Shown: positions 8,732 to 18,981, counted from the first letter of the stretch. The stretch: DNA of 64,000 nt from Porphyrobacter sp. GA68 (GCF_022605525.1 NZ_JAKQYJ010000002.1:558001-622000); one strand, 5' to 3'. The notes: generated by a model not told the origin, from the sequence alone. Made by a program: numbers and translations.

Positions 8732-10078
8732 TCAGGCAGGCTCGAACCGGTGCGCGGCAAGCCAGCCGGCAAGCTCGGCCTTGGCGCGGGAGGTATAGGC
8801 TTCTTTCCGCGACTTCTTGGCAACATCATGCAAAGGCGGGAAGAGGCCGAAGTTGACGTTCATGGGCTGATAGGTGTCCGCCTCGGCATCGCCCGTAATA
8901 TGGGCAAGAATTGCACCCATGGCGGTGCTTCGCGGCAAATCCTGCCAGCTGCGGCCGGCCAGTTCGGCGGCTGCCATCAAACCTGCTGCTAGACCCACAG
9001 CCGCGCTTTCCACATAGCCTTCGCAACCGGTGATCTGGCCGGCAAACCGGATGTGCGGTGCACGCCGCAAACGCAATTGCCGGTCGAGCACCGCAGGCGC
9101 GTTGAGGAAGGTGTTGCGGTGCAGGCCGCCAAGTCGTGCGAACTCGGCATTCTCCAGCCCGGGAATGGTGCGAAACAGCTCCAACTGTGCGCCATACTTA
9201 AGCTTGGTCTGGAACCCGACCATGTTCCACAGGGTGCCTAACGCGTTGTCCTGCCGCAACTGAACGACGGCGTGCGGCCAGCGTCCCGTACGCGGATCGT
9301 CAAGCCCGACCGGCTTCATCGGACCATAACGCAGCGTGTCGACCCCGCGCTCGGCCATGACTTCGATAGGCATGCACCCTTCAAAATAGGGTGTATTCTG
9401 CTCCCACTCCCGGAACTCGGTCTTGTCTCCTGCAAGCAGGCCGGAATAGAAGGCGAGGTACTGTTCCCGGTCGAGCGGACAGTTGATGTAGTCCCCCTCC
9501 GCGTTGGAAGCGGCCGTACGCTTGTTCCAGCGCGACTGGATCCAGCAGATGTCCATGTTGATGCTGTCGCGGTACACGATGGGAGCAATGGCGTCGAAAA
9601 ACGCCAACCGTTCTTCACCGGTAACTGCGATGATGCTCTCGGCCAGGCTCTGAGCCGTCAGCGGGCCGGTCGCGACGATTGTCGGGCCGGACGGGGGCAG
9701 GGCGGTGACCTGCTCGCGCACGACATCGATGTTGGGGTGGCTCGTCAGAGCGCGGGTAATCTCGGCTGAAAACTGGTCCCGGTCCACCGCCATGGCGCTG
9801 CCTGCCGGCACCCGCGTGATTTCGCCGACCTGCATGACCAGGCTGTCCAGCTGGCGCATTTCGTGGTGCAGAAGCCCCACGGCGTTGCGCTCATCATCAT
9901 CGGAACGGAAGGAATTGGAGCATACCAGTTCCGCCAGACCGTCCGTCTGATGCGCGGGCGTAGCACCGCCGCCGCCGCGCATTTCGGACAAACGGACGCG
10001 AAAACCCCGTCTGGCAAGCTGCCAGGCGGCTTCGCTCCCCGCGAGGCCTCCGCCGATGATGTGCACATCATGTGTCAT
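8732..10078 (-). CDS. trmFO: TrmFO: folate/FAD-dependent tRNA (uracil-54-C5)-methyltransferase
   Basis: 448 residues. It makes ribothymidine at position 54 of tRNA using methylenetetrahydrofolate and FADH2. The N-terminal dinucleotide-binding motif is [20 protein letters not shown]. Other family landmarks are [14 protein letters not shown], the region containing [13 protein letters not shown], and [18 protein letters not shown] near the C-terminus. Family members are about 440-470 residues, so it looks full length. It follows gyrA on the same strand after 51 bases and may be cotranscribed with it. Confidence 0.95.
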   Translation of the reverse strand: MTHDVHIIGGGLAGSEAAWQLARRGFRVRLSEMRGGGGATPAHQTDGLAELVCSNSFRSDDDERNAVGLLHHEMRQLDSLVMQVGEITRVPAGSAMAVDRDQFSAEITRALTSHPNIDVVREQVTALPPSGPTIVATGPLTAQSLAESIIAVTGEERLAFFDAIAPIVYRDSINMDICWIQSRWNKRTAASNAEGDYINCPLDREQYLAFYSGLLAGDKTEFREWEQNTPYFEGCMPIEVMAERGVDTLRYGPMKPVGLDDPRTGRWPHAVVQLRQDNALGTLWNMVGFQTKLKYGAQLELFRTIPGLENAEFARLGGLHRNTFLNAPAVLDRQLRLRRAPHIRFAGQITGCEGYVESAAVGLAAGLMAAAELAGRSWQDLPRSTAMGAILAHITGDAEADTYQPMNVNFGLFPPLHDVAKKSRKEAYTSRAKAELAGWLAAHRFEPA

Positions 10079-10129
10079 CGGCAGCGCCCTACACGCCCGG
10101 CAAGTAAACCTTCAACCCCGCCACCCAAG

Positions 10130-12907
10130 TCAGACGTCGAGCGGAGTGGGGTCGTCACGGTCCATGGTCGTTTCCGGCTGCGTCGTCTCGATCCCGCGTC
10201 CCGCCATTTCCTCTACAATCGCGGCCTCTGCCTCATTTTCAGGACCTGCTTCGTCGTCGATGCGGGCCGCTCCGACGACGTGCTCGCCGGCCGCGACGTC
10301 GAACAGGCGGACACCGGCCGAACCGCGCCCGATCACCCGCAGCGAGGACAGAGATATCCGGATCAGCTTCGCCTGATCCGTCACCAGCATCAACTGATCG
10401 TCCGGGGTGGCAGTGAAGCTGGCGACAACCGGGCCGTTGCGCTTGATGTTGTCGATGTTGACGATACCCTGTCCGCCCCGGCCAGTCCGGCGATACTCGT
10501 AGGCGGAGCTGATTTTGCCGTAGCCATTCGCGCAGACGGTCAGGATGAACTGTTCGGCTTGCGCCATCTCATGCTGCTGTGGGCTGGCATCGCCTGCGCC
10601 CTCGTTCACCTTCCACGGCGCCACGCGCAGATAGGCGTCCCGTTCGTCGGACGACCATGCGCCGCCGCTCAGGATGGCGAGGGAGATAACCTCGTCGTCG
10701 CCTTTCAACAGCATGCCGCGCACCCCCGTAGACGTGCGGCTGGCAAATTCGCGTATGTCTTCTCCGGCGAAGCGGATCGCTTTGCCCTGGCGGCTGGCAA
10801 GGAGAACATCGTCACCGGCATTCAGCAGCGCGACACCGATCAAGCGGTCATTCGAGCCATCTTCGAACCGCATGGCCAGCTTTCCGTTCGAAGGCACATT
10901 TGCAAACGCGTCCATCGAGTTCCGCCGCACATTGCCTCTCGCCGTGGCGAAAACGACATGAAGCGCGCCCCAGCTGGCCTCATCTTCCGGGAGGGGAAGA
11001 ACCGCGGCAATTGTTTCGCCAGCGTCCAGCGCAGGCAGAAGATTGACGATGGGGCGTCCCCGCGTCTGGGGACCGCCTTCCGGCAGTTTCCAGACTTTCA
11101 GACGGTAAACCTTGCCGGCTGTGGAGAAAAACAGCACCGGATTGTGCGTGCTGGTGACGAACAGGTCGCTGATCGCGTCCTCTTGCTTTGTCGCCATTCC
11201 CGCGCGCCCCTTGCCACCGCGATGCTGCGCGCGAAAGGTGGAGAGCGGCGTACGCTTGATGTAACCATCCATGGTCACGGTGACGACCATTTCGTCCCGC
11301 TCGATCAGGTCTTCGTCGTCCAGTCCGTCCCACGCAGGGGCGATTTCGGACAGGCGCGGGGTTGCGAAGGCCGCGCGGATTTCGGCCAACTCCTGCCGCA
11401 TGACTTCGTACAGCTTCACCCGGTCGGCCAGGATGCCGAGCAGATACGCGATCTGCTCCGACAAGTCACTGAGCTCGCCGCCAATCTCGTCACGGCCCAG
11501 CGCGGTCAGGCGGTGCAGCCGCAAATCGAGGATCGCGCGGACCTGCCGTTCCGAGAGGCGGTAGCTGCCGCTCGCCTGTTCGGCATTCACCTCGATCGCC
11601 TCGACAAGAGCGATGTATTGCGCGATGTCACCGATGGGCCACTCGCGCGCGAGCAGCTTGGTTCGCGCGTCAGCTGGATTGGTCGCACTGCGGATGATCC
11701 GCACCACCTCGTCGAGGTTCGACACCGCAACAACCAGACCAAGCAAGATATGCGCCCGTTCGCGCGCCTTGTTCAGTTCGAACTTGGTCCGGCGCGCGAT
11801 TACTTCCTCGCGGAAGGCGATGAATGCCTGGATGATGTCTCGCAGGTTCAAGACTTCGGGCCGGCCACCCCGGATTGCAAGCATGTTTGCGGGGAAACTC
11901 GCCTGAGCCGGCGAATACCGCCAGACCTGATTGAGGACGACTTCGGCCGACGCGTCCCGCTTCAGGTCGATGACAATGCGAATTCCTTCGCGGCTGGACT
12001 CGTCGCGAATGTCGGAAATGCCCTCGATCCGCTTGTCCTTCGCGGCCTCGGCGATCTTTTCCACGAGGGCGTTCTTGCCCACCTGAAACGGAATGGAGGT
12101 GAGCACGATGGATTGCCGGTCGCCGCGTTGCTCCTCGATCGCATGCCGCGCCCGCATCAGGATGGATCCACGGCCCGTGGTATAGGCCGCCCGGCTGCCG
12201 GCCTGGCCCAGGATCAGCGGAGCCGTGGGAAAGTCAGGTCCGGGGATGATCTCGCACAGCTGCTCGGAAGTGATCGCGGGGTTGTCCATGAATGCAAAGC
12301 ATCCATCGATCACCTCGCCCAGATTATGCGGCGGGATGTTCGTTGCCATCCCCACCGCGATACCGCCGGCACCGTTGACGAGCAGGTTGGGAAACCGTGC
12401 AGGCAATACAGTCGGTTCGCGCCGTGAACCGTCGTAGTTGTCAGCGAAGTTGACCGTGTCCTTGTCAAGGTCGTCGAGGAGTGCGTTGGCCACCCGCGCC
12501 AGTCGCGCTTCGGTGTATCGCATGGACGCCGGCGGGTCGGGGTCAACGCTGCCGAAATTGCCCTGGCCGTCGATCAGCGGCACCCGCATCGACCAATCCT
12601 GCGTCATGCGCGCCAGAGCGTCATAGATCGCGCTGTCGCCATGGGGATGGTAATTACCCATGACGTCGCCCACGATCTTGGCGCTCTTGCGGTACGGGCG
12701 TCCGGCGACGAAGCCGCCTTCCTGGCTGGCGTAGAGGATGCGCCGGTGAACAGGCTTCAACCCATCGCGAACATCGGGAAGGGCGCGGCTTACGATGACG
12801 CTCATCGCGTAATCGAGATAACTCGTTTTCATCTCGTCGACGATGTCGACCCGCTCATAGGGGCTTGGTGAAGCGGGACGGGAGTCAAGCAGATCGGTGT
12901 CGCTCAA
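10130..12907 (-). CDS. gyrA: DNA gyrase subunit A
   Basis: 925 residues. ATP-dependent introduction of negative supercoils together with GyrB. The catalytic Tyr131 lies in SMRYTEARL. The quinolone-determining region reads HPHGDSAIYDA, with Ser92 and Asp96 at the positions of E. coli Ser83 and Asp87, so no common resistance substitution is present. The GyrA box reads QHRGGKGRAG, which separates it from ParC; beta-pinwheel repeats follow. The C-terminus ends in a short acidic tail. It diverges from the TPR gene across 284 bases. Confidence 0.96.
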   Translation of the reverse strand: MSDTDLLDSRPASPSPYERVDIVDEMKTSYLDYAMSVIVSRALPDVRDGLKPVHRRILYASQEGGFVAGRPYRKSAKIVGDVMGNYHPHGDSAIYDALARMTQDWSMRVPLIDGQGNFGSVDPDPPASMRYTEARLARVANALLDDLDKDTVNFADNYDGSRREPTVLPARFPNLLVNGAGGIAVGMATNIPPHNLGEVIDGCFAFMDNPAITSEQLCEIIPGPDFPTAPLILGQAGSRAAYTTGRGSILMRARHAIEEQRGDRQSIVLTSIPFQVGKNALVEKIAEAAKDKRIEGISDIRDESSREGIRIVIDLKRDASAEVVLNQVWRYSPAQASFPANMLAIRGGRPEVLNLRDIIQAFIAFREEVIARRTKFELNKARERAHILLGLVVAVSNLDEVVRIIRSATNPADARTKLLAREWPIGDIAQYIALVEAIEVNAEQASGSYRLSERQVRAILDLRLHRLTALGRDEIGGELSDLSEQIAYLLGILADRVKLYEVMRQELAEIRAAFATPRLSEIAPAWDGLDDEDLIERDEMVVTVTMDGYIKRTPLSTFRAQHRGGKGRAGMATKQEDAISDLFVTSTHNPVLFFSTAGKVYRLKVWKLPEGGPQTRGRPIVNLLPALDAGETIAAVLPLPEDEASWGALHVVFATARGNVRRNSMDAFANVPSNGKLAMRFEDGSNDRLIGVALLNAGDDVLLASRQGKAIRFAGEDIREFASRTSTGVRGMLLKGDDEVISLAILSGGAWSSDERDAYLRVAPWKVNEGAGDASPQQHEMAQAEQFILTVCANGYGKISSAYEYRRTGRGGQGIVNIDNIKRNGPVVASFTATPDDQLMLVTDQAKLIRISLSSLRVIGRGSAGVRLFDVAAGEHVVGAARIDDEAGPENEAEAAIVEEMAGRGIETTQPETTMDRDDPTPLDV

Positions 12908-13067
12908 GGATTTCTTCCAGTTCTTGGGAGGCGTTCTGAAGGTCTTCTTAGCCGCAAAGGGCCAGCTTTTGCCACCGGCAGCGGGAACAAGATGGCTTGC
13001 CCAGAAGCTTTATCCACACAAGTGGCGGTGATGTGCGGGATAGGGTCGAATATGGGTTTTGCCTTGC

Positions 13068-13087
13068 CGGTATTCAAACGGTATTCA
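13068..13087. repeat. Direct repeat CGGTATTCA x2 with 11 bp period
   Basis: CGGTATTCA occurs at 13068-13076 and again at 13079-13087, two bases apart, so the copies sit about one helical turn from each other. They lie in the 284 bp divergent gap, 161 bp before gyrA and 104 bp before the TPR gene. The spacing suits a dimeric regulator bound to one DNA face, but no regulator is identified. I see nothing else clear in this gap. Confidence 0.35.
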
Positions 13088-13191
13088 GCCCGCCGCCCCT
13101 ACTTCGCAGGCAGTTCGGGTGGATCGGTCACGCAGGCAACACAAAGGTTTACGTTCTGCGCACGTGACCCACGCAAGGAAAAGGATCAAAG

Positions 13192-14523
13192 ATGATTTCC
13201 AGAATACTTTCAGGCAAGCTGCCGCGTGGCAATGTATCGCTGGCAGCCCTTGCGGTCGCCATGGCGACGGGTTCGGTGCTGACGTTCACCGCACTGGAAG
13301 CGCCCGCGAGTGCCCAGACCAGGGCCGAGCGGCAACAGGCCCAGAGGGCGGAGCGGCAACAGGCCCAGGGACAGTATTCCGAAGCTTTCGTGGCCGCTTA
13401 CCGCCCGGTGGCTGAGCTGCTGAATGCAACACCGCGAGATGCCGCCGCCCTGCGGGCCGCCGCGCCTTCCATCGCGGCCGCGATATCCACCCCCGATGAC
13501 AAGCTGGCGGGCGGGCAGTTCATCTACTCGGCCGGGCGCGAAAACAGCGACAATGCGATGCAGCTGCAGGGGCTGAGCCTTATGCTGGAGAGTGGCAAAC
13601 TGCCACCGCAGAGCTTGGGCGAAATCAATTTTGTTGCCGGGCAGCTTGCTTTTCAGGCCCAGGATTACGGCCGCGCGCGCAGCTATCTTATGGCCTCGGT
13701 GCAGGCAGGCTACACCGCTAACGATCCCCACCTGCTGATTGCCGAGACTCATTTTCAGCAGAATGACACTGCGGGCGGGCTGGCCTATCTGTCGCAGCAG
13801 ATCGAACGACAGATCGCCGCTGGCCAGACGCCTGCAAGCGAGTACATCCGCAAGGGCCTCGCCACGGCCTATACAGGCGACAACAAGGCCGAAGCGATCA
13901 GGTTTGCGCAGATGTTCGCGCAGTACCATCCCTCCGCCGACAGCTGGGGCGACGCCGTTGTTGTGACCCGCTCCAGCGGAGACTTTACCGATGACGACAT
14001 GCTGGACCTGCTTCGCCTTCAGCGTGCGACCAAGACATTCCGCGAAGGACGGGAGTACCTGAGCTATGTCGAATTCGCCGATCCCCGACGCCTGCCTAAC
14101 GAAGTGCAGCAGGTTATCGACGAAGGTTATGCCTCGGGCAAGCTTGATCGCGGCAACACCTTCGCGTCCGAGGCGCTGACGACTGCCCGGGCGCGGCAGG
14201 GTCAGCTCACCGGCGACTTCGCCGGGCTGGAGCGCGATGCGAATGCCAGTGGCGCGCGTCTGGCGACGGTCATGGCCGCAGGCAACGTGGCGCTCGATCT
14301 GGGGCAGTATGCCAAGGCGGAAGGGTTCTATCGCCGTGCGCTCACCATGCCGGGCGCTGATACTGCAACCGTGCTCAACCGCATGGGCATCGCGCAGGTG
14401 AACCAGGGCAAGTATGCGGATGCCGTAGCAACCTTCAATCAGGTGGAAGGAAGCCGCGCAGCCGTCTCTAAGCTATGGGCTACTTACGCTCAACAACGAG
14501 CCGGCGGCGCGACCGGCGCCTGA
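13192..14523 (+). CDS. Secreted tetratricopeptide-repeat protein
   Basis: 443 residues with a long signal peptide ending near APASAQ (about residue 42). Directly after it is a tandem copy of AERQQAQ (R/G), encoded by two 24 bp units that differ at three bases. The body is helical repeats of TPR type, for example GEINFVAGQLAFQAQDYGRA and the last pair with ALDLGQYAKAEGFYRRAL and NQGKYADAVATFNQV. AAGGA precedes the ATG at good distance. No enzymatic motif is seen. It likely acts as a periplasmic scaffold; partners are unknown. A hairpin follows 21 bases after the stop. Confidence 0.75.
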   Translation: MISRILSGKLPRGNVSLAALAVAMATGSVLTFTALEAPASAQTRAERQQAQRAERQQAQGQYSEAFVAAYRPVAELLNATPRDAAALRAAAPSIAAAISTPDDKLAGGQFIYSAGRENSDNAMQLQGLSLMLESGKLPPQSLGEINFVAGQLAFQAQDYGRARSYLMASVQAGYTANDPHLLIAETHFQQNDTAGGLAYLSQQIERQIAAGQTPASEYIRKGLATAYTGDNKAEAIRFAQMFAQYHPSADSWGDAVVVTRSSGDFTDDDMLDLLRLQRATKTFREGREYLSYVEFADPRRLPNEVQQVIDEGYASGKLDRGNTFASEALTTARARQGQLTGDFAGLERDANASGARLATVMAAGNVALDLGQYAKAEGFYRRALTMPGADTATVLNRMGIAQVNQGKYADAVATFNQVEGSRAAVSKLWATYAQQRAGGATGA

Positions 14524-14544
14524 AGTAAAATTTCAGAAAGTTGG

Positions 14545-14576
14545 GAAATGGCGGCGCCTGGCGGTGCTGCCATTTC
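14545..14576 (+). terminator. Stem-loop downstream of the TPR gene
   Basis: Arms GAAATGGC (14545-14552) and GCCATTTC (14569-14576) are perfect complements, and the inside can pair further (GCGCC with GGTGC, one wobble). No T-run follows, so it may be a Rho-dependent or mRNA-protecting hairpin rather than a classic intrinsic terminator. Confidence 0.4.
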
Positions 14577-14731
14577 TGCTCTCTCGCCATCGTTCTGGAC
14601 GGGCTGCTGTGGCGAGACGCGGCAAGTTCAACTGCTTGCACCGGGCGTTTCTACCCGATCAACATGCTTCCTATTAGTTCGTTCGGTCGCGACTGCGACA
14701 CCGCCTTGCGGCCCGTCACACGCCCGCCTAG

Positions 14732-15691
14732 ATGGGCGGCATGAACGACATGTCCTCCCCGCCGCCCTTGACCGAGCCGCGCCCGCCGCGGCAGCGCAAG
14801 CCGGACTGGATTCGGGTCAAGGCGCCGGTGGGCAAGGGGTATCAGGAAACCCGCACGTTGATGCGCGACCTGTCGCTCAACACCGTCTGCGAAGAAGCTG
14901 CATGCCCCAACATTGGCGAATGCTGGGAGAAGAAGCACGCGACGGTGATGATCCTTGGGGATGTCTGCACCCGTGCCTGCGCCTTCTGCAACGTGAAGAC
15001 AGGCATGCCGCGGACTGTCGACCCGCTGGAGCCGGAACATGTCGCCGCCGCCGCCGCCAAGCTGGGTCTGCAACACATCGTGGTCACGTCAGTCGACCGA
15101 GACGACCTGCCCGATGGTGGGGCAGGGCACTTCGTCAGAGTCATCGAGGCGCTGCGTCGGGAGACGCCGGGTACCACTATCGAGATCCTGACGCCAGACT
15201 TCCGCAACAAGATGCGCCCTGCGGTGGAAGCGATTTGCGCTGCCGGACCCGATGTTTACAATCACAATCTCGAAACTGTGCCGAGGCTTTATCCGACCAT
15301 TCGCCCAGGTGCGCGATATTACGCGTCGCTGCGCCTGCTGGAAGAAGTAAAGGCGCATGACTCGCTGATCTTCACGAAGTCCGGTATCATGCTGGGCCTG
15401 GGGGAGCAGCGGCTTGAAGTGCATCAGGTCATGGACGACATGCGCAGTGCGGACGTCGATTTCATCACCATGGGTCAGTATCTGCAACCCACGCCGCGCC
15501 ACGCCAATGTTGAGGAGTTTGTCAACCCTAAAGCGTTCGCCGCATATGGGTCCATTGCGCGGGCCAAAGGGTTTCTGCAGGTCGCGGCCAGTCCGCTGAC
15601 CAGATCCAGCTATCACGCGGGCGATGACTTCGCGAAGATGCGGGCTGCGCGTGAAGCGAAGATCGCCGCCAAAGCCGCCCAGGTGCGCTGA
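14732..15691 (+). CDS. lipA: Lipoyl synthase
   Basis: 319 residues. A radical-SAM enzyme that inserts two sulfurs into protein-bound octanoyl groups, producing the lipoyl cofactor of PDH and related complexes. The radical-SAM cluster motif is [10 protein letters not shown]. The auxiliary cluster cysteines lie in [17 protein letters not shown], and the end region [10 protein letters not shown] carries the conserved Ser ligand. Likely substrates encoded in this window are the lipoyl domains of PdhB and PdhC. The stop overlaps the next start by one base (TGATG). MNDMSSPP, three codons in, is an alternative start. Confidence 0.96.
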   Translation: MGGMNDMSSPPPLTEPRPPRQRKPDWIRVKAPVGKGYQETRTLMRDLSLNTVCEEAACPNIGECWEKKHATVMILGDVCTRACAFCNVKTGMPRTVDPLEPEHVAAAAAKLGLQHIVVTSVDRDDLPDGGAGHFVRVIEALRRETPGTTIEILTPDFRNKMRPAVEAICAAGPDVYNHNLETVPRLYPTIRPGARYYASLRLLEEVKAHDSLIFTKSGIMLGLGEQRLEVHQVMDDMRSADVDFITMGQYLQPTPRHANVEEFVNPKAFAAYGSIARAKGFLQVAASPLTRSSYHAGDDFAKMRAAREAKIAAKAAQVR

Positions 15692-16146
15692 TGCCGTCGA
15701 TCCGTGAAACCCGCCGCATGCCCTATTCGGCCGAGCAGATGTTTGATCTCGTCGCCGACGTCGGCAATTACCCGCAGTTCCTTCCGTGGGTGATTGCGAC
15801 CAGAGTCACGACCAACAGCGATACGCGGATGGTCGCGGACATGGTGGTCGGGTTCAAGGCCATTCGTGAGAAGTTCACCTCGGCCGTCACCAAGGATAGA
15901 CCGTCTTCCATACGCGTGCAGTATGTCGATGGACCCTTGCGCGATCTCGACAACAGGTGGCACTTCCGCCCGATCGATCCACGAACGTGCGAAATCGATT
16001 TCTGCGTCGACTTCAAGTTTAAAAGCCGCATCTTCGAAGCGCTTGCCGGACAGTATCTCGACCGCGCATTTCGCAAGATGGTTGCCGCTTTTGAAGCTCG
16101 CGCAGCTGAATTGTACGGCCAGCCAGAAGCCGCCGCCTCAGGCTGA
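15691..16146 (+). CDS. COQ10/RatA-type START-domain protein
   Basis: 151 residues forming a single polyketide-cyclase/START (SRPBCC) domain. Typical family features are RRMPYSAEQMFDLVADVGNY, FLPWV, and a C-terminal helix with FRKMVAAFEARAAELYG. Family members include mitochondrial Coq10, which helps ubiquinone function, and E. coli RatA, described as a ribosome-association toxin. In this setting a ubiquinone-binding role is more likely than a toxin, and no antitoxin-like partner adjoins it. It is coupled to lipA and overlaps pncC tail to tail by nine bases. Confidence 0.85.
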   Translation: MPSIRETRRMPYSAEQMFDLVADVGNYPQFLPWVIATRVTTNSDTRMVADMVVGFKAIREKFTSAVTKDRPSSIRVQYVDGPLRDLDNRWHFRPIDPRTCEIDFCVDFKFKSRIFEALAGQYLDRAFRKMVAAFEARAAELYGQPEAAASG

Positions 16147-16668
16147 GGTGATCGTGTCGCTGTCGCGCGGCAGAAGAAGTTCGAGCGCGCATAAGGTCGC
16201 CGCCCGCCGGACGCCAGCGCGGCTGTGTTCCTCGAATTTGCGGAGTTCGGTGTCCTCGTGCCTCACCTGACCACGCACCGCTCTTGCAAATACCACAGTG
16301 CCAACCGGCTTCAGCGCGGTTCCGCCATCGGGTCCGGCCACTCCGCTGACGGCAACGGCAACATCTGCCCCCGACCGGGCAAGAGCGCCTTGCGCCATCG
16401 CCCAGACGCAGGCGACCGACACCGCCCCGAATGTTTCGATGATGTCGCTCGCCACGTTCAGCACGTCCTGCTTCGCGGCGTTGGAATAGGTCACGAAACC
16501 GCGTTCGAACACCGCCGAAGCACCGGGCACTTCGGTAAGGGCGGCCGCCACCAGTCCGCCGGTGCAGCTTTCCGCGATCGCGACGGTGCGCCCGGCTGCG
16601 CGGTTTTCCTCGACGACCCGCCGTGCCAGATCCACGATCGCGTCGGGCAGCAGATGCTCATCGCTCAT
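16138..16668 (-). CDS. pncC: CinA C-terminal-type nicotinamide-nucleotide amidase
   Basis: 176 residues consisting only of the CinA C-terminal domain. The motif TVAIAESCTGGLVAAALTEV holds the catalytic Ser. Further motifs are YSNAAKQDVLNV and AVSGVAGPDGGTALKPVGTV. Known members deamidate nicotinamide mononucleotide to nicotinate mononucleotide in NAD recycling. The N-terminal domain of full-length CinA is absent, as in other stand-alone PncC proteins. It follows ispDF by 10 bases on the same strand, an arrangement common in alphaproteobacteria. Confidence 0.9.
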   Translation of the reverse strand: MSDEHLLPDAIVDLARRVVEENRAAGRTVAIAESCTGGLVAAALTEVPGASAVFERGFVTYSNAAKQDVLNVASDIIETFGAVSVACVWAMAQGALARSGADVAVAVSGVAGPDGGTALKPVGTVVFARAVRGQVRHEDTELRKFEEHSRAGVRRAATLCALELLLPRDSDTITSA

Positions 16669-16678
16669 ACGGGCGGCA

Positions 16679-17830
16679 TTACGTTTGTTTCAGCAAGGTC
16701 GCAACTGCCTGGGCCGCGATACCTTCAGCTCGTCCGGTGAAGCCGAGCCCTTCGGTAGTGGTCGCCTTGATGCTCACGAGCGATGAATGTGCCTCCACCA
16801 GCTCGGCGATGCGATTTTGCATGGCGGTTCTGTGCGGGCCGATGCGGGGGGTTTCGCAGATGACGGTAAGATCGATATTCCCGATGACATATCCCTGCTC
16901 CGCCACCAACCGGACAGCATGACGCAGAAACTTGTCCGAGGAAGCGCCTTTCCATTGCGGATCACTGGGCGGAAAGTGCGTGCCGATGTCGCCTTCGCCA
17001 ATCGCGCCGAGAAGCGCATCCACCAGTGCGTGCAGAACCACGTCCGCGTCGGAATGGCCCGCCAGACCGACCGGACTGTCTATTCTGATGCCGCCAAGCC
17101 AAAGTTCCTCGCCCGCAGCCAGGCGATGCACGTCAAAGCCGGTGCCGACCCGCACCGCAGGAGCCTGATCTGGGAAGTCGGCCGCAAAGGTGATCTTCTT
17201 CAGCGCCTCGTCTCCTTCCACAAAGGCAATCGTGCCCCCATTCGCCAGCACAACCTGTGCATCATCGCCCGCATCCGGCTCTCTGTTCCAGGCGCGATGC
17301 GCGGCATCGATGGCGCTGGACCGGAAGGCCTGCGGCGTCTGGACACGCCACAGCGCGTCCCGGTCAGCAGTGCACGTCATCAGTCCGTCCGAACCTTGCG
17401 CAAGGCTGTCGACCACCGGCAGGACCGGAATGGCCCCGTCATGCCGGTCCAAAGCGGCAAGAAGCCGGGCTACGACACGGTGCGTGACGCCTGGCCGTGC
17501 GGCATCGTGGATCAGAACCCGATCAGCCGCACCGCCACGCGCCCGCAAGCCGTTGCGAACCGATTGCTGGCGGGTAGGGCCGCCTGCCACCAGCGTTACC
17601 GGCGCGGTGCATCCGCTTGTCATCGTTTCGACCGTGGCTTCGGCGCCAGCTGGATGAACAACGATGATTTCCTGCGCGCCCATGGCGCAGAACGCATCCA
17701 GCGAATGCGCAAGCAGCGGCTTGCCACGATAGCGGGCGAACTGCTTGGGCTTGCCCCCGCCGGCCCGGCTGCCGGAACCGCCAGCCACAATGATCGCGCT
17801 GAAAGCGGGCAGGGCGCCATGGTCATCCAT
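16679..17830 (-). CDS. ispDF: Bifunctional IspD/IspF of the MEP isoprenoid pathway
   Basis: 383 residues. The N-terminal half is MEP cytidylyltransferase: the nucleotide-binding loop is AIIVAGGSGSRAGGGKPKQF, with DAARPGVT and DDAQVV further on. The C-terminal half, from about residue 228 (VRVGTGFDVHRL), is MEcPP synthase; its zinc ligands are in DVH and AGHSDADVVLHALVDALLG. Fused IspDF is widespread in alphaproteobacteria. The start MDDHGALPAFS fits the family; the frame runs upstream to 17923 but that part overlaps the dusB leader. It supplies isopentenyl diphosphate precursors. Confidence 0.95.
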   Translation of the reverse strand: MDDHGALPAFSAIIVAGGSGSRAGGGKPKQFARYRGKPLLAHSLDAFCAMGAQEIIVVHPAGAEATVETMTSGCTAPVTLVAGGPTRQQSVRNGLRARGGAADRVLIHDAARPGVTHRVVARLLAALDRHDGAIPVLPVVDSLAQGSDGLMTCTADRDALWRVQTPQAFRSSAIDAAHRAWNREPDAGDDAQVVLANGGTIAFVEGDEALKKITFAADFPDQAPAVRVGTGFDVHRLAAGEELWLGGIRIDSPVGLAGHSDADVVLHALVDALLGAIGEGDIGTHFPPSDPQWKGASSDKFLRHAVRLVAEQGYVIGNIDLTVICETPRIGPHRTAMQNRIAELVEAHSSLVSIKATTTEGLGFTGRAEGIAAQAVATLLKQT

Positions 17831-17898
17831 GCCGCGCGCGCTAACCGGTTGCCGCGCGGACCGCAATGCATTACCTGCCGCCGCGGAAAAGCCCTGGT

Positions 17899-18915
17899 AT
17901 GACTGACTTCCCCGCACCGCCAACCCTTAAGCCGATCGCCATCGGACCGGTTGCCATAGCTGTGCCGGTCATTCTGGCACCCATGACCGGTGTGACGGAC
18001 ATGCCGTTTCGCAAGCTGGTCCGCCGCTATGGCTCGGGCCTCAACGTGACCGAAATGATCGCCTCGCCGGCCATGATACGCGAAACCAGGCAAAGCCTGC
18101 AGAAGGCGGCGTGGGATGCGGTGGAGGAACCGGTGTCGCTGCAGCTTGCCGGTTGCTCGCCTGCAGAGATGGCGGAGGCGGCGAAGCTGAATGCGGACCG
18201 CGGGGCGGCCATCATCGACATCAACATGGGGTGCCCTGTGAAGAAGGTCGTGAACGGTGATGCGGGCAGCGCGCTGATGCGCGATCTGCCGCTGGCCGCG
18301 AGCCTCATCGATGCCACGGTGAAAGCGGTCGATGTCCCCGTCACAGTCAAGATGCGCATGGGTTGGGACCACGCCTCGCTCAACGCACCCGAACTTGCAC
18401 GCATCGCAGAAAGCCTCGGCGCACAGATGATCACTGTGCACGGGCGCACGCGCAACCAGATGTACAAGGGCTCAGCCGATTGGGGCTTTGTGCGGAAGGT
18501 GAAAGAGGCCGTCACGATCCCCGTAATCGTCAACGGGGATATTTGCACCATAGCCGACAGCAGCGCCGCGCTGGAGCAATCGGGTGCGGACGGCGTGATG
18601 ATCGGGCGCGGGGCATATGGTAAACCGTGGCTGCTTGGTCAGGTAATGCACTGGTGGCGAACGGGCAACGCTTTCGCGGACCCGGACCTCAGCGAACAGT
18701 ACGCGCTGATCCGGGAGCATTACGGCGCCATGCTGGAGCACTATGGTGCGGACATCGGGGTACGCATCGCCCGCAAGCATCTCGGTTGGTACACCAAGGG
18801 GCTGCCCGGCTCGGCGGAGTTCCGGAACCGGGTCAATTTCATCGAACAAGCCGCGACCGTCCTTGACGAGCTTGCACGTTTTTTCGAACCGCTGTTGCAC
18901 CGCAAGGCGGCGTGA
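17899..18915 (+). CDS. dusB: tRNA-dihydrouridine synthase, DusB/NifR3 type
   Basis: 338 residues. FMN-dependent reduction of uridines in the tRNA D-arm. Visible motifs are [20 protein letters not shown], the catalytic Cys in [14 protein letters not shown], and the FMN-phosphate region [30 protein letters not shown] is also diagnostic. I chose MTDFPAPP; an ATG 33 bases earlier is possible but extends towards the divergent ispDF start. It leads into ntrY, as nifR3 leads the ntr cluster in many alphaproteobacteria. Confidence 0.93.
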   Translation: MTDFPAPPTLKPIAIGPVAIAVPVILAPMTGVTDMPFRKLVRRYGSGLNVTEMIASPAMIRETRQSLQKAAWDAVEEPVSLQLAGCSPAEMAEAAKLNADRGAAIIDINMGCPVKKVVNGDAGSALMRDLPLAASLIDATVKAVDVPVTVKMRMGWDHASLNAPELARIAESLGAQMITVHGRTRNQMYKGSADWGFVRKVKEAVTIPVIVNGDICTIADSSAALEQSGADGVMIGRGAYGKPWLLGQVMHWWRTGNAFADPDLSEQYALIREHYGAMLEHYGADIGVRIARKHLGWYTKGLPGSAEFRNRVNFIEQAATVLDELARFFEPLLHRKAA

Positions 18916-18981
18916 TCTGACCCGAGCGACGGCACATCCCGCCGCGTTGGGTGACTTGCTGAAAAATTAACTCTTGCGAAA

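Noticed and set aside
9863-12427. 854-codon open frame on the plus strand
   Set aside because: Antisense to trmFO and gyrA; low-complexity Arg/His/Gln-rich text without motifs, a by-product of high GC3.
12619-12637. Quinolone-resistance change in GyrA
   Set aside because: The region reads HPHGDSAIYD, the sensitive-type residues.
15691-16146. RatA toxin of a toxin-antitoxin pair
   Set aside because: The START domain sits with lipA and no RatB-like partner adjoins; a COQ10-type role is likelier.
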